DNA of 64,000 nt from Ephydatia muelleri (GCA_013339895.1 JABACO010000011.1:8383046-8447045), one strand, 5' to 3'. Shown: positions 32,101 to 44,343, counted from the stretch's first letter. The notes: a model not told the origin generated them from the sequence alone. Program-made: numbers and translations.

Positions 32101-32475
32101 TTGATACAAAACATACCAGCCCTCGGAGTAGTGAAGGAATCTATCTCCCTTTATGGACCCATTGAGGTAGTGTCGTACCCAGACCCACACTTACGTAAGC
32201 ATTATCAGTACTACGTATACTTTTACCATGGTGATAGCAAATGGGCATTGTTGGGCTTCCAACATAAAAAACCGAGCACCAGTGACCGCATCTCTCTATA
32301 CATGGAGTCCAAGAGCGCAGAAGATGCTGTCGTGACGACCATTGGTACAGCCACATCTGTGGAGTGCCTGGTAAGTTGTCTCTCCTCCCCATCCCTGCTG
32401 CTCACCTGTGCCTTTCTCCCCCTTGCAGGTTTCAACTGGTACTGCTCCTCAGAAGAAGAGAAGGCGTATTTAGGC
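32101..32475 (+). CDS. possible terminal exons with a basic C-terminus
   Basis: A frame from about 32,101 contains SKWALLGFQHKKPSTSDRIS and ESKSAEDAVVTTIGTATSVE up to a GTAAGT donor. After a CCTTGCAG acceptor (about 32,428) a short exon reads VSTGTAPQKKRRRI then stop, a nuclear-localisation-like basic tail. It could be the end of the Ginger1-OTU protein or an unrelated gene. I do not recognise a domain. Confidence 0.35.
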
Positions 32476-32893
32476 ACTTCTTTTAGGCTTCTGGGCAGTG
32501 TGCATCATGACTGTGGTCCTGACAGACATTCATGCAATGGAGGACTTGACTGCCTTCAGTGGATGGACACCTTGTTAGGTCACCATTCACTTTATAAACA
32601 GACCAATATTTAACAAGTAATGTATATAGATTATAGTTTGTAAACATAAATTCATAACTGCATAAATCGTAGTCCTTGTTTCCTTGCTGTTTACTGGCTC
32701 AATTGGTGCATACTAATCATGTAAACACCTACACCACTAATGTACACTGTTTAAATAGAAACAGTAGTTTCTAATCCACTACCTAGCAAACATGTGAATA
32801 CCCAAGAGTTAGTGTAATGATGATAATGATTATGATTGGTCACAGAAAACCAGGGAAATTGTAGGAGCTTCATATTAAGTAACGTCTTCTCAG

Positions 32894-33414
32894 CCCATGT
32901 GACTGGAGTGAAGGTCTTAGCCATCAACACAACATCTGTCCGAGTGTCCTGGCTGGCTGTCCAGCTCCCTCCAGATGGCATCCTTACAGGGTACACAGTG
33001 TATTATCTTTCTCTTCCCAACACTTCAAAGAGGCAGTCGGGTGGATACACCAATCACACCTTCCCACCTACCACCACCTCTGGGGACATCAACAACCTCA
33101 ATCCTAATGGTGTGTACCAGTTCAGTGTGGTTGCCCAGGTGACCATCATGGGACAGTTGTACAGTGGAGAGATGGACACATCACTGGTCAACACACCCAC
33201 CATCACTCCAGGTAAGGTCCCTCTCGTGACAATATTACAAACCAATGACATGTGACCTTGAGGTTCCTCAAGCCTGATATCCACTTCATACTGGGGAGCA
33301 GTGCTTGCAGGATCACTTGTAGTCCTATGGAGTTTGGGTCCAGTTTGGTGTGGCATCATCAAAACTCCTATAACTAAAAGTGCACTAGCTGTGTTCTGTC
33401 CGCAGTGCTCATGA
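32894..33414 (+). pseudogene. paralogous FN3 + TM exons of the Ig/FN3 gene
   Basis: Exon 32,894-33,211 is nearly identical to 18,964-19,281 (VRVSWLAVQLPPDGILTGYT), with the same acceptor and donor. The next exon starts at 33,263 with SSSLISTSYWGAVLAGSLVV but then diverges. The hydrophobic helix and KKKRR stop-transfer are replaced by LWSLGPVWCGIIKTPITKSA and the frame stops at 33,414. No cassette exons precede it. I read it as the 3' remnant of a duplicated gene, either a pseudogene or a secreted isoform tail. Confidence 0.7.
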
Positions 33415-33544
33415 TGCGGTCCACACATTGTGTTACGATGTGATTCCATGTAACCACAAGATGGCCACACATACATATTGGGTGTCAGTATCGTAACAGC
33501 AGTGGCGTATATCCGGCCATGTTTCCTCGTTGCCTCGAAACCCT

Positions 33545-33690
33545 CCACAAAAAAAAGGACTATATACGCACGTACGCACGCACATACGCACACATGCATG
33601 CACACATACACACATGCACACATATACATACATGCACACATACACACACATGCACGCACACACACACACATGTGCGCATACACACACATT
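33545..33690. repeat. CA/CATA-rich microsatellite
   Basis: ACGCACGCACATACGCACAC-type units. The frames on both strands here are repeat artefacts. Confidence 0.9.
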
Positions 33691-34106
33691 CAATACAAGG
33701 ATCAGAATAAATATTGGTAGATTTTTATAAAAGGACATTTTCGGGATCGGGACGTACGGAAAATTATGTAAGTGTTAATGTCTACAGTAATCGTATAGTC
33801 AGGACCAGTGTTGCCGCGATTACGTATTTGGCAGTAATCGCCTAATCGCGATATAAGGCCTTTAATCGCAATATTTAATCTCGTGATTGTAATAACCTCG
33901 TTTAATCATGGCGACTTTTAAGGCATATCCAGAAATGGCCCATACATAGGCGGTCATCTTGCTTTTTTTAATTCAATTTGAATTTTAACCAACTTTGTGA
34001 TGTACTATAAGCAGGTCTGATTATGATATTTGTACTTCAAAAAATTATTCCATTAACCATTCTTTAACTAAAATCAAGTCAAACCCATATCCGTTAAGTA
34101 ATTAAA

Positions 34107-34494
34107 TAAATTCGCGGTTTGCGAATCAACGTATATCTTCCCATAGACATGTATGGGGTACTTCAATACCAAGCACGCCAGACATTTGTCATGAGGGATT
34201 TTTAGTACACTACATTTGATTTTTAGTGGGGTCGCTGTATTTTTCCTATTTAAGACGTCGCTTTCCTAGGACTGTCCTCAATGTATGGTATATAAGTTAA
34301 TATAACCATACATCGAGGACACTCCTAGGGAAACGCCATCTTAAATAGGAAAAATACGGCGACCACACTAAAAATGTAGTGTACTAACAATCCCTCATGA
34401 CAAAAGTCTGGCGTGCTTGGTATTGAAGTACCCCATACGTGTCTATGGGAAGATATACGGGAATATTCGTTGATTCGCAAACCGCGAATTAATT
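34107..34494. mobile_element. palindromic MITE, family 2, full copy
   Basis: The left arm TTCGCGGTTTGCGAATCAAC and right arm GTTGATTCGCAAACCGCGAA enclose matching TATGGGGTACTTCAATACCA / TGGTATTGAAGTACCCCATA blocks around a centre near 34,295. A half copy is at 42,555-42,780. Confidence 0.85.
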
Positions 34495-35364
34495 ACTCAG
34501 GTAGGTTAAGGCTGAAATTTCCGCTTAATTAGAGCGAAACCAAGTTGACGTTCACTACGATGCATTACGCTGTTTTTTTTACCTTGAAAACTCGACCACA
34601 TATGTAGCAGAAAGACTTCGTCAATATGCCACTGTCAATGTCCACAGAATAATGCCCACCAGCTTTAGAGAATCAACTATAACATGTTTGACTGTATGCG
34701 GATGGTTAGCGCTTGCTAAAATAGTCTGTTAATCTCATTTTATCAATCCTTAGATTCAGAGGCAAGATATTTGCGCAAGAAAATCTTCTGAATCGCGAAC
34801 ACTGAATGACTATGATGGAAAGAACTATGCAAGATGGCGGACTGTGTCCACTAACATGGAATGTTTTGTACACAATATGCGCAATCTCTGTTTTTTCCCA
34901 TGACTACTTTTTAGCAAGACTATGTTAAAACTTACTGGTATCGTTTACATTGTTTTAAAGACGCTCTAACATCTCCGCGTTGTTGTTTGTATCTGAATGG
35001 CTTTATATATACGGTAGAATTATATAATTTTAAATAGTCGTGCGGCTACAGGCAATACATCCATATAAGGAACCATAGCCCCCAGCTGTATCCGGAAAGG
35101 TGACCGGTCGCGACGAAAGGTGAGTCCATGAATACATTTACACTGTATATACAGTATCTGCTAAGACAATAATGTACGCATTGATGAACATACACATTAT
35201 TGGTATTTCCTAGATGGAGTGCAACTTTGCCAGAACTGCCATAAAGGAATTGCTACAAGAACACAAAACAAATGGGAAATTCATCAGCTCCAGTCACACT
35301 GTCATCAGCTACAACCAATCTGTGTGAAGAAACATTTGTGAAGGAAATAAAAAATATCTGAATG
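34495..35364. other. unique sequence within element X, no supported gene
   Basis: A short plus-strand exon-like piece at 35,212-35,340, after a TTCCTAG acceptor, has a Cys-x2-Cys...His arrangement (LCQNCHKG, WEIHQLQSHCH) that faintly recalls a BED zinc finger. It is too weak to call a gene. Confidence 0.4.
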
Positions 35365-37850
35365 CGTCATAGCTATGCCCACATACATCTCAACACCCCC
35401 AGCGCACACCCATAGCTATGCCCACATACATCTCAACACCCCCAGCGCACACCCATAGCTATGCCCACATACATCTCAACACCCCCAGCGCACACCCATA
35501 GCTATGCCCACATACATCTCAACACCCCCAGCACACACCCATAGCTATGCCCACATACATCTCAACACCCCCAGCGCACACCCATAGCTATGCCCACATA
35601 CATCTCAACACCCCCAGCACACACCCATAGCTATGCCCACATACATCTCAACACCCCCAGCGCACACCCATAGCTATGCCCACATACATCTCAACACCCC
35701 CAGCGCACACCCATAGCTATGCCCACATACATCTCAACACCCCCCAGCGCACACCCATAGCTATGCACACATACATCTCAACACCCCCAGCACACACCCA
35801 TAGCTATGCACACACTCCCCTCAACACCCCCAGCGCACACCCATAGCTATGCACACATACATCTCAACACCCCCAGCGCACAACCATAGCTATGCACACA
35901 CTCCCCTCAACACCCCCAGCACACACCCATAGCTATGCACACACACATCTCAACACCCCCAGCACACACCCATAGCTATGCCCACATACATCTCAACACC
36001 CCCAGCACACACCCATAGCTATGCCCACATACATCTCAACACCCCCAGCGCACACCCATAGCTATGCCCACATACATCTCAACACCCCCAGCGCACACCC
36101 ATAGCTATGCACACATACATCTCAACACCCCCAGCACACACCCATAGCTATGCCCACATACATCTCAACACCCCCAGCGCACACCCATAGCTATGCACAC
36201 ATACATCTCAACACCCCCAGCACACACCCATAGCTATGCCCACATACATCTCAACACCCCCAGCGCACACCCATAGCTATGCACACATACATCTCAACAC
36301 CCCCAGCACACACCCATAGCTATGCACACACTCCCCTCAACACCTCCAGCGCACACCCATAGCTATGCACACATACATCTCAACACCCCCAGCGCACACC
36401 CATAGCTATGCACACACTCCCCTCAACACCCCCAGCACACACCCATAGCTATGCACACACTCCCCTCAACACCCCCAGCACACACCCATAGCTATGCACA
36501 CACTCCCCTCAACACCCCCAGCGCACATCCATAGCTATGCACACACCCACCTTGACACCCCCAGCACACACCCATAGCTATGCACACATACATCTCAACA
36601 CCCCCAGCGCACACCCATAGCTATGCCCACATACAACTCAACACCCCCAGCGCACACCCATAGCTATGCCCACATACATCTCAACACCCCCAGCGCACAC
36701 CCATAGCTATGCCCACATACATCTCAACACCCCCAGCGCACACCCATAGCTATGCCCACATACATCTCAACACCCCGGCCAGCGCACACCCATAGCTATG
36801 CACACATACATCTCAACACCTCCAGCGCACACCCATAGCTATGCACACACTCCCCTCAACACCCCCAGCGCACACCCATAGCTATGCACACACTCCCCTC
36901 AACACCCCCAGCGCACACCCATAGCTATGCACACATACATCTCAACACCCCCAGCGCACACCCATAGCTATGCACACACTCCCCTCAACACCCCCAGTGC
37001 ACACCCACAGCTATGCACACACTCCCCTCAACACCCCCAGCGCACACCCATAGCTATGCACACACTCCCCTCAACACCCCCAGCACACACCCATAGCTAT
37101 GCACACACTCCCCTCAACACCTCCAGCGCACACCCATAGCTATGCACACATACATCTCAACACCCCCAGCGCACACCCATAGCTATGCACACATACATCT
37201 CAACATCCCCAGCGCACACCCATAGCTATGCCCCACATACATCTCAACACCCCCAGCGCACACCCATAGCTATGCACACACTCCCCTCAACACCCCCAGT
37301 GCACACCCACAGCTATGCACACACTCCCCTCAACACCCCCAGCGCACACCCATAGCTATGCACACACTCCCCTCAACACCCCCAGCACACACCCATAGCT
37401 ATGCACACACTCCCCTCAACACCTCCAGCGCACACCCATAGCTATGCACACATACATCTCAACACCCCCAGCGCACACCCATAGCTATGCACACATACAT
37501 CTCAACATCCCCAGCGCACACCCATAGCTATGCCCCACATACATCTCAACACCCCCAGCGCACACCCATAGCTATGCACACACTCCCCTCAACACCCCCA
37601 GCGCACACCCATAGCTATGCACACACTCCCCTCAACACCCCCAGCACACACCCATAGCTATGCACACACTCCCCTCAACACCTCCAGCGCACACCCATAG
37701 CTATGCACACACTCCCCTCAACACCCCCAGCGCACACCCATAGCTATGCACACATACATCTCAACACCTCCAGCGCACACCAATAGCTATGCCTCCAACA
37801 CCACAGTGCACACCCATAGCTATGCACACACACACCTCTAAGTTTTCAAC
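35365..37850. repeat. 43-bp minisatellite, about 58 copies
   Basis: The unit runs AGCTATGCCCACATACATCT then CAACACCCCCAGCGCACACC then CAT. Two main variants (CCCACATACAT and CACACTCCCCT) alternate. A higher-order block of about 302 bp (seven units plus one base) is repeated at roughly 36,998 and 37,299. 43 is not a multiple of 3, so each frame reads all three phases and the frames seen here are not genes. Confidence 0.95.
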
Positions 37851-38689
37851 TGCACTAATTGGAAATAAGGTGTTCTTACCTATTCTACCACCCCAAAGTA
37901 TGTGCTTACCAGTTACCAGTTACAATTTGAATTACAAGTCTCCACCTGCCAGTCACAGCGTGCGTTTCATAAGCTTCATCGATGCACTTGACGTCTTCTG
38001 GCATCACTATTGGCAAGACAAAGTCAAACCGTGCTCCATAAGAGTACAGAACAAGCTGGTAGCATCTTCCACGGCAGTAAATAGAATTATCAATTTTCAA
38101 TGCTCGGATGTTTATGACAACGCACACTTCCCCGAGAGAACAAAAGGGTTCTCATACTTAGAATGCCTCTGATATACTTACTTTTCATTAGTGTGACAAC
38201 TGTTTCACTCTGCTCGCGTCACATCGTCCTTGTAAGCCTGTCCGTCTCTGTCGAATATTATGATACCTGCTCTTTGTATGTTTCCTATGTCGGATCTCCA
38301 ATCGGAAGGCACTAGCGAATAGCTGATCTACCCGTCCATCTACCCATCTACCCGATTTTAAAAACTTGCCAATAGCAAAATCTCTTCGTTCAAAAGTTAT
38401 CACGCGTCAGTCACACGATATCAAAATAGATTTCGCGGTTAGTGGTTACGTTAATAATTATCGGTTAACAAAATAATTGGCGCGAATAGTAACCATAGAA
38501 ACGAGCGGCGCACGTACGCACAATGATTACATCATGGCTATACGAAAATATTTCCATAATAGCCTTAACCCACCTGAGTACTTCTGACTTTTGACCGCTC
38601 ATTCTGGATATGGAAAAGAAACCTGCAATCTTACCACTAAAAATTGCGAACTGAAATGAGAAACATACGGCAGTTAATGATAAAGAAGA
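37851..38689. other. sequence between minisatellite and hAT transposase remnant
   Basis: A plus-strand frame to 38,172 (LDVFWHHYWQDKVKPCSIRV) has no recognised domain. The right end of element X lies at 38,612. Confidence 0.4.
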
Positions 38690-39090
38690 TGAGTCTCATT
38701 AGAGTGAAGAGGAGGAACCAGCACCAGCACCAGCACCCAAACGATGCAATGTAGAAGAAGATGACGCTTTTGATGTGCTCGTTGGTTAGGAAACGTCATC
38801 AGTGGGACTCCCACAAGGCTCACATGATGTTGATATAGTTGAAGAGGAGCTACAAAGATATCTAAAGAAGGGGATATTAACTTTAGGAAAGAGGATCCTT
38901 TGGCTTGGTGGAAAAAGAATGAGTCAGTGTATCCATTAGTATCCAAATTGGCTAAAAAAATATCTAGCTGTTCCAGCATCCACGGCTCCCTCTGAAAGGG
39001 TTTTTTCTACCACAAAGAACATACTGCAGAAGAAAAAATGGCGTCTCCTTCCTGCACGGCTAGGAAAATGTATCTTCCTGCTAAAATAAT
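38690..39090 (+). CDS. hAT transposase C-terminal dimerisation domain
   Basis: Segments read EEEEPAPAPAPKRCNVEEDD (acidic linker), EELQRYLKKG, EDPLAWWKKNESVYPLVSKL and AKKYLAVPASTAPSERVFST, then KWRLLPARLGKCIFLLK before a stop. The DPLxWWK, KYLavPAs.apSERVFS and L....FLL motifs are the hallmark of the hAT C-terminal dimerisation region. The catalytic part upstream is not recognisable, so this is a remnant, in more than one frame. Confidence 0.75.
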
Positions 39091-39172
39091 ATGACTACTC
39101 TTATAGTGTTACGCTGTAATTTTGTCCGTAAATTTCCGCTTTGTAAACGCGATATAATTACAAATATATCGC

Positions 39173-39389
39173 GTCAGGACGCCTTGTGTGCATGCAAGGC
39201 ACACGTGACACGTATTGTCACTATTGATTACGTCTTTCATATATGCATAAGCGTACTCTGGAGTCTTGAACAGCATGTAATGCTATGTATTTGCTTTACA
39301 TCTAGACTGACAAATCCTTGATACGACCAAGGGCTATCGTCTGAGTTTGTCACTTGTTCCGGCTACTAAAATCCGCAAGGGTTCGACTC
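39173..39389. other. short flank between hAT and satellite B
   Basis: Nothing is recognised. GGTTCGACTC near 39,373 resembles a Pol III B box but no tRNA fold follows. Confidence 0.5.
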
Positions 39390-40356
39390 GATTAGTCTCG
39401 TACATCACCGAGTACTTGATTAGTATGTCAAGTCTCGTACATCACCGTGTACTTGATTAGTATGTCAAGTCTCGTACATCACCGAGTACTCGATTAGTAT
39501 GTCAAGTCTCATAAATCACCGAGTACTTGATTAGTATGTCAAGTCTCATAAATCACCGAGTACTTGATTAGTGTTTCAAGCCTCGTACATCACCGTGTAC
39601 TTGATACATCACCGGGTACTTGATTAGTATGTCAAGTCTCGTACATCACCGAGTACTTGATTAGTGGTCACATCACCGTGTACTTGATTAGTGCATGTGT
39701 CAAGTCTCGTACATCACCGAGTATTCGATTAGTGTGTCAAGTCTCGTACATCACCGAGTACTCGATTAGTATGTCAAGTCTCGTACATCACTGAGTACTT
39801 GATTAGTATGTCAAGTCTCGTACATCACCGAGTACTCGATTAGTATGTCAAGTCTCGTACATCACCGTGTACTTCATTAGTATGTCAAGTCTCGTACATC
39901 ACCGTGTACTTGATTAGTATGTCAAGTCTCGTACATCACCGAGTACTCGATTAGTGGGTCAAGTCTCGTACATCACCGAGTACTTGATTGTATGTCAAGT
40001 CTCGTACATCACCGTGTACTTGATTAGTGTGTCAAGTCTCGTACATCACCGTGTACTTGATTAGTATGTCAAGTCTCGTACATCACCGAGTACTTGATTA
40101 GTGTGTCAAGCCTCGTACATCACCGAGTACTTGATTAGTATGTCAAGTCTCGTACATCACCGAGTACTTGATTAGTGTGTCAAGTCTCGTACATCACCGA
40201 GTACTTGATTAGTATGTCAAGTCTCGTACATCACCGAGTATTCGATTAGTATGTCAAGTCTCGTACATCACCGAATACTTGATTAGTGTGTCAAGTCTCG
40301 TACATCACCGAGTACTCGATTAGTATGTCAAGTCTCGTACATCACCGAGTACTTGA
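39390..40356. repeat. 37-bp satellite array, copy B
   Basis: About 26 monomers of the family described at 28-400, with frequent CTCGATTAGT/CTTGATTAGT variants. It ends in mid-monomer (…GTACTTGA) where the 40,357-50,070 block begins. Confidence 0.95.
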
Positions 40357-41305
40357 CCGTATAATCCTAGACGTCAGAAGATATTTATTTGTGATTTTAG
40401 ACCGTCAAATCCTAGAAAAATGTTCTGTTTGCAATTTTAAATCTTTTTTATTGACACCATCTGGTAAAAATGACCTGGTAGCTTCATTATGCTTCATTAT
40501 GGCTTACTATGCATTCAGAACGACTGCCGAATGCGTCAGCAATAGACCAGACTAGTTTTGAAGTTTTAAAACACGCACCGTATTTCTTAAGTGTTGTTCA
40601 AATCGAATACAGTTTTCTGCCCAGGATTTTCGACTCTAAAACGCTGCGTCCCCTCCAAGGTAAGTATTCTCCCCTCTAGATAATTGATCCTTCTATCTTT
40701 CTACGAAATTTCATAAAGATTGGACGAAGCGCCGGGTACATTCTACGATGCGCCAGTTACTGAACATCATTGAACCGATACATCCAATGGTACTGTACAC
40801 CAGGATCTAAAAAAACATCATATTTAATATCTAACATCGTAACTTTTGAGTTTGGATCACTAAAAATGTCGGAATTCCAATCTGAGACTGAATTTTCAGG
40901 GTCAAAACGTTAAGGTATCTTCAGGCTAAGGTTTTTGGCTTACAACTCAACAAATAGTTCGACCTAAGAGCTCACATTTTTGTTGAATAGATAGCTCATT
41001 ATAGTAGCTTTATATGTGGAATGTTTGAACTTTTAAGTCCAATTCGTTTTGAAGTTAGGTTTGTTTTTATAAGGTTTTTGATATGACTACTGCATCATGA
41101 CGGCCGACTTAAGAGATGAAAATCATGTCAGACTACTCAGAGGTAACCATATATTTATTAATAATTTATTGGACATTTGCTAACCGTAATAAATATTGCT
41201 ACAATAGCAGAAAAATTAAACATTTAAGGAATTGTATTCAATGTTAGGATACTTCAGTAAATGAATAAGATATACATGACGTCACTGTGGGTGTGCGTGC
41301 TACAG
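40357..41305. other. 5' region of the block, no gene recognised
   Basis: Short frames only. AATCCTAG and ACCGTCAAATCCTAG recur near the left edge. Confidence 0.5.
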
Positions 41306-41635
41306 ATAGCCATGTACGACGAGTTATCCGCTTCAAACGCCACGGGTTCTTTTCAGAACCAATTCAGCGTGGCATCCCCTTCCCCTGATGAACCAAGCTC
41401 GAATGGAACAAGAGCCAAGAGACCAATCCGAAAGCGCGATATGACGGCTCTATTAGCGGAAGTTGCATTGCCATCGTCAATGAAATCAAGATGTCAAAGA
41501 GGAAGCAAAACCAAGGCGCTTGCAGAATTCGTTCACCACCCAAAAAGAATTTCAGCAGACGCTAATGACAATACCATCAACAACGTAGATGTCAACCATT
41601 CAACAGCCATAGCTGGTACTGCCGTAGTCAGCCAG
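41306..41635 (+). CDS. transposase-like gene, exon a (N-terminus)
   Basis: After a CTACAG acceptor the ATG at 41,312 opens MYDELSASNATGSFQNQFSV, a basic patch (RAKRPIRKRDMTALLAEVAL) and a Ser/Lys-rich stretch, ending at a GTGAGG donor. It is low in complexity at the start, with a nuclear-localisation-like basic cluster. Link to the downstream exons rests on order, strand and clean splice sites. Confidence 0.5.
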
Positions 41636-41818
41636 GTGAGGGCCTTTATACATATTATAACTACCATTATGAAGAAATTCTAGTATTGTGTTCAAGTGTA
41701 TGTGAATGGTAGTACTTTATAGAGTTATAGTTGCAGCTTAGCCTCATTAAAAGACTGTACTAGTTGCAAGATGTAATTTTCATGGCTATGTAATTGATGA
41801 TTATTGTTTGTGTGATAG

Positions 41819-42336
41819 GTTGAAGCAAGAATGAATGTGACTGATTTCAATTTTCTGATAGCAAGCTACAAAGAAGACTTTGACAAAAGCAACACACTTC
41901 AAACTCCATTTGTAAGAAATGGGTATGTGTATTATATTTGCACATCAGAAAGCGGAGCAGATAAGTTGGAAATGATTGCTACATACATTTCAACTCACTG
42001 TTAGAGGATGTATTAGTATATGTGCCTTACACAAAATGGCATATAAATTAATCGGAAGGGTTAAGATTATGAAGAAAAATCTTGAAGAATTTGCAATCCC
42101 TATCTCATCCCAGAAGAGACAGATACCATGAAAATGTTGCAACAGCATGTAGTACACCCTTGACTTTGAAAACAGACTGTATGAAATGTGTTAATAGAAG
42201 CAGTGTAGTTAGAGAACTGGTGGAGTCATACAAAAATCATCAGTTAAAATGCAGGCATTGAAGCGTAAAACCTGCATTGAACGTTCACTTCGCTCCAAAT
42301 TGAAAGAACAAAAGCAAGATAACTCTAAAAAAGATT
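41819..42336 (+). CDS. transposase-like gene, exons b and c
   Basis: Exon b (41,819-41,911) reads VEARMNVTDFNFLIASYKED up to a GTAAGA donor. After a further intron, a frame near 42,150-42,336 reads TDCMKCVNRSSVVRELVESY and a Lys/Arg/Gln-rich stretch (KRKTCIERSLRSKLKEQKQD) that could form a coiled coil and runs into the 42,337-42,460 hairpin. Confidence 0.5.
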
Positions 42337-42460
42337 TACACAGTAAAAACAGATTGATGCATGTCACTCGAAATCGATAATAGGGCACTCCCGTTTTTTT
42401 GAAAACAAGTGCCCTATTATCGATTTCGAGTGACATGCATCAATCTGTTTTTGCTGTGTA
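42337..42460. repeat. 53-bp-arm hairpin at an exon edge
   Basis: TACACAGTAAAAACAGATTG...AGGGCACT and its inverted copy flank an 18-base centre. The left arm is continuous with the coding stretch before it. Confidence 0.85.
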
Positions 42461-42554
42461 CACAAATTAGTCACTTGGTTAATGAGAACAGCTTCGACAC
42501 TGCAATCGTCTTAGTAAGATAAACATATCCAGAAATGAGCGGTCAAAGGGAAAG

Positions 42555-42780
42555 CTAATTAATTCGCGGTTTGCGAATCACCGAATATTCCCGTATAACT
42601 TCCCATAGACATGTATGGGGTACTTTAATACCAAGCACACCAGATTTTTCTCAGCATTTGCCAAAGGGGATTGTTAGTACACTACATTTGCCATGATTTT
42701 TAGTGGGGTCGCCGTATTTTTCCTATTTAAGGCGTCGCTTCCCTAGGATTGTCATAACATTGTCCTCAACGTACACGTAG
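42555..42780. mobile_element. palindromic MITE, family 2, half copy
   Basis: TTCGCGGTTTGCGAATCACC, ATGGGGTACTTTAATACCAA and GGGGTCGCCGTATTTTTCCT match the left arm of 34,107-34,494; the right arm is missing. Confidence 0.8.
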
Positions 42781-44343
42781 TCAATGGGTGCGTTTTCTCA
42801 TTACAAATTCTATGACCATTTGTGTCAATACCTTTACGATTCGCCAATTTGCCAAAGGAAAAACATGTAGCCAGTACATCGAAGAACTATAATATATATT
42901 GAAAATTGGGTCTTTGTATTTAAAAATCGGCTTCCATAATTGAAAGAAGTATCCTATATCGAATCGGATTGTTGTCTCCGTCTCGTGCCCTCAAAATCGA
43001 CTCACGCGCGGGACAAGGCAAATGAGTATCTCCCTAGCTGTACCAGTTTTATACAGTATGAAATCGGGCCTGAAATCGATTCTGCACGCCTCCTAACGCT
43101 ACGTAACAAGGTTTGTTGCTACCAGTTGAGTAGCCTACATATAAATGTACGTTATCGTACCCATACGTTCCGGATCTTTTGTAAACATCGCCGGGCCCAT
43201 TTCATAATTGTATTGCTGTTAGGCTGTTACGTTGGTAGTTTATCTAAGTAACTGAAGTACAACTACTAGTATAGGTGTGGCCGGAGCTACTATTGGCCCC
43301 AATAGTAATACGGCTACATGCATGTGTTTTAATTCTAGAAAATGCGCACCGATTTATAGAGTATCAAAGAAGCTGATAGCAGCGTCAACGGCGTGGTAGC
43401 GTATTTTATTCTGCTGTCTGGCGCTGCGTTGCAACATCCACCACCAGCAAAACGCCGTTGCAATCTTTCAGGTGAAATAAATATAAAATGCATGTGCAAG
43501 GCAATGACTTACGTAGGCCTAGGCATTGTACATCTCTCAACTTGGTAATTGCAATAATGTCAGTCATTTCTTACCCTGCACTGCATGCTTTGTGTTTTAT
43601 TGTAATATTTAGCTACCTTGCGTACTTACATGTATATTCAGTTACCGCTGTGAAGGCACCGTAGCTAGTGTACTCATGTGAAGGCACCATAGTTATACGG
43701 TGTGACTATTTACAAATGGTTTATTGTGTCAGTGTGGTATGTAGCAGGCTTTGTCAATGTAATGTATGCACATGTGCATATGGACATATGTATAAAGTTG
43801 GCAACGGACTCAAACGTGAATGTTGTGCATGTGTTGTCGACTGCATCACAGTGAAACTTATTAGTGAACAATTTGAAATAAATCACAAGATGACCGCCAA
43901 TGTATGGGCGATTACTCGATATGACACAACACGCAAGCACTAAAACGCATCACACAGATCAAACAAACTCTCAGACATTCTCTGCAACCATTCTCTGCTA
44001 CATGTACCAATGTAAAGATCTTGTTGATAACAATGAATACAATAGTTCAAGGGATGGTATACAAATAGTGCATGCTCATACAAGTATGCATATCTGTGTA
44101 TGTGTAAACAATTAATTTTTTGTATGTTTGTATTGTATGTGTGTATGTGTGTTACATATGGACAACATTTCAACAGCCCTTTGCTGCGGCAGAACACACA
44201 TGGCTGAGTTATCTTGAGCCTGAATACCACAAATGCAACAGTGAAAAATGTGAAGCCAGAACAGAGTAAGGCTGTTTGTGTATGTGTGTGTGCGTTACCA
44301 GTGTGGTAAGGGAGTGGCTCAAACATGGCACTGATCTTGGTGA

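Larger units (their letters stand above)
33924..38612. mobile_element. element X, CATATCCAGAAATG termini
   Basis: The left end is CATATCCAGAAATGGCCCAT; the right end is inverted (ATTCTGGATATG, preceded by TTTGACCGCTC). The two ends belong to two types that recur, in opposite order, at the ends of element Y (42,524-47,663). The inverse of the right interior (ACTCAGGTGGGTTAAGGCT) also follows the MITE at 34,494. No transposase was recognised inside and no target duplication was found. Confidence 0.45.
33806..39172 (+). mobile_element. hAT transposon with 8-bp target duplication
   Basis: The left end CAGTGTTGCCGCGATTACG at 33,806 is a hAT-type terminus, very like the hAT at 50,341. GTCAGGAC precedes it (33,798-33,805) and recurs at 39,173-39,180 just after ...AATATATCGC. 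The right end mirrors left-end sequence from the eleventh base on, so the outer ten bases appear to be missing there. A hAT transposase C-terminal domain lies at 38,690-39,090 in the same orientation. Nested inside are element X (33,924-38,612), a palindromic MITE and a large minisatellite. Confidence 0.65.

Noticed and set aside
36927-37139. Frames within the 43-bp minisatellite
   Set aside because: The unit is not a multiple of 3, so each frame reads all three phases; no gene.
39330-39390. GGTTCGACTC as a tRNA B box
   Set aside because: No A box at the right distance and no T-stem pairing around the motif.
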